From: Acidimicrobiia bacterium
GTDB taxonomy: Bacteria > Actinomycetota > Acidimicrobiia > Acidimicrobiales > JACDCH01
NCBI GenBank assembly: GCA_013694495.1
Contig: JACDCH010000158.1
Location: 1 to 7,184, forward strand
Direction: 5' to 3'
Length of the DNA: 7,184 nucleotides
Positions 6,076 through 7,184 of this stretch are shown here, piece after piece (the first letter of the stretch is position 1; each line of letters starts with the position of its first letter). The notes under the pieces were generated by a model. The model was given only the letters and a program-made list of their open reading frames with translations, was not told the DNA's origin and searched no databases. The translations under genes were made by a program, and so were the position numbers.

Positions 6076-7184
6076 CCGCAGCGCCGGGGAAGCTCGGCCG
6101 GATCGCCTCGATGGTGCGGCTCAACCTCACCCGCAACCTCCGTTCGCCCATCTATGCGGCCAGCATCATCGTGATCCCGCTCGTGGTCGTGCTGATCCAG
6201 GGGATCGTCGTGGGCGCCGGCGTCGAGCGCTACCCGGTGGGGCTCGTCGTCCCCGGCGGCGACGCCGCCGCGGCCGCCATCGAGGCCCGCTTCGACGGTG
6301 CCGATGCGATCGACGTCCGCCGCTACGACGACGAGGACGACCTGCGGGCCGGCCTGGCCGGCGACGAGGTCGTCGTGGGCGTGGTCGTCCCCGACGGCTT
6401 CAGCGCGAGCGTCGCCGGCGGCGGCACCGTCGAGCTGGAGCTGCTCGCCAACCCGACCCGCACGGTCGCCGGCGCGGCCCGGGCTGCGGTGGTGGCCGAG
6501 ATCGAAGCGGAGTCGGCCGCCCTGCAGGCCGCCCGCTTCGCCCGCGAGCAGGCCGGTGTGTCGCTTGAGGCGGCGGCCGCGCAGGCGGCCGAGCTCGGCA
6601 CCGTCCAGCTCGCCGCCGCCCGGCAGCTGGCCGACGGTTCCGAAGCCGGCACCGAGAGCACGTTCGCCTACGGCGTGCGGGGCGCGGTGGTGTTCTTCAT
6701 GTTCGCCACCGCCCTCAGCGCCGCCGCGCTCCTCGTGGACCTCCGCCGTCGCGGCCTGCTGCGCCGCATCCTCGCCACGCCGGCGGATCCCGTCGAGGTG
6801 CTGCTGGCCGAGGGGGCCAGCCGCTTCGCCGTCACGCTGGTGCAAGCCGCGGTGCTCATCGGCGCCGGCTGGGTCCTGTTCGACGTCCGCTGGGGCGACC
6901 CGCTGGCGGTTGCCGCGGTGGTGGTGGCGTGGAGCGCGGTCTGCACGGTCGCCGCCCTGCTCCTCGGGGCCGCGTCGAGCACGTTCGAGCAGGCCATCAC
7001 GATCGGCTCCGCCGCCGCCATCGCCCTCGGCATGGCCGGGAGCTGCCTGTGGCCGCTCGACGTCACCCCGCCCGAGCTGCGCCGCTTCGCCGAGCTCACG
7101 CCGCACTGGTGGGCGATGGACGGGATGCTCGAGGCCGCCACCGGCTCCCTGGCCGACGTCGCCCCGAACGTGCTCGGCCTCGGC
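6072..7184 (+). CDS. ABC-2 family transporter permease (second subunit, 3' end outside window)
   Basis: The frame stays open to the last base, giving 371 residues without a stop; the C-terminus, probably including the last membrane span, is missing. Layout: cytoplasmic MVRLNLTRNLRSP; TM1 about 26-48; a large extracytoplasmic domain about 50-200; then TM2 about 203-222, TM3 about 251-270, TM4 about 278-300 and TM5 about 309-328. The coupling segment after TM2 is LRRRGLLRRILATPADPVEVLLAE (about 224-247 in this protein); RRILATP is a close match to the hallmark of ABC-2 exporter permeases. A PHWWAMDG segment near 344-351 corresponds to the P-(x)-WA region before the last span. Residues about 133-190 of the outer domain are Ala/Glu/Gln-rich and probably long helices. 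It shares its architecture with the upstream permease but little obvious sequence, so the two look like diverged partners of a heterodimeric channel. GTG 6072 is chosen for the GTGA overlap. Confidence 0.9.
   Translation, partial: MTAAPGKLGRIASMVRLNLTRNLRSPIYAASIIVIPLVVVLIQGIVVGAGVERYPVGLVVPGGDAAAAAIEARFDGADAIDVRRYDDEDDLRAGLAGDEVVVGVVVPDGFSASVAGGGTVELELLANPTRTVAGAARAAVVAEIEAESAALQAARFAREQAGVSLEAAAAQAAELGTVQLAAARQLADGSEAGTESTFAYGVRGAVVFFMFATALSAAALLVDLRRRGLLRRILATPADPVEVLLAEGASRFAVTLVQAAVLIGAGWVLFDVRWGDPLAVAAVVVAWSAVCTVAALLLGAASSTFEQAITIGSAAAIALGMAGSCLWPLDVTPPELRRFAELTPHWWAMDGMLEAATGSLADVAPNVLGLG

Noticed and set aside
5493..7106. Long minus-strand open frame (537 codons) opposite the permease genes
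   Set aside because: The composition is His/Arg/Gly/Ala-rich with no domains. The + strand frames encode two clear ABC-2 permeases with membrane spans and the RRILATP motif.

Overview
The window is very GC-rich, with third codon positions almost always G or C, mostly GTG starts, tightly packed genes and stop/start overlaps. This points to a high-GC actinobacterium. The gene style would fit an actinomycete or an Acidimicrobiia-type lineage, but nothing here (no rRNA, no marker protein) fixes the taxon. All recognisable genes lie on the + strand and read as one probable operon that enters from the left and runs off the right edge.

Layout: (1) 2-385, the C-terminal end of an unrecognised protein. 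(2) 401-1474, a divergent protein of the GcvT / aminomethyltransferase (folate-binding) fold. (3) 1471-3888, an 805-residue protein with two complete condensing-enzyme (thiolase-fold) halves in one chain: an active ketosynthase, a Pro/Ala linker, then a ketosynthase-like half lacking the catalytic residues, i.e. a natural KS-CLF (KSalpha-KSbeta) fusion. (4) 3915-4856, a DrrA-type ABC transporter ATPase. (5) 4870-6075, an ABC-2 family permease. (6) 6072 to the window end, a second, different ABC-2 permease cut by the window edge. There is no intergenic space over 26 bases, so no internal promoter or terminator is visible.

Working together (inference): the KS-CLF fusion would build a carbon chain on an acyl carrier protein encoded elsewhere. 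The GcvT-like protein, whose stop overlaps the KS-CLF start, would act on the same pathway, perhaps through folate-linked one-carbon chemistry. The ABC ATPase with two permease subunits would export the product. No acyl carrier protein, ketoreductase, dehydratase or acyltransferase is in the window, so the cluster presumably continues upstream and/or downstream. The most unusual points are the single-chain KS-CLF and its coupling to a GcvT-like protein.
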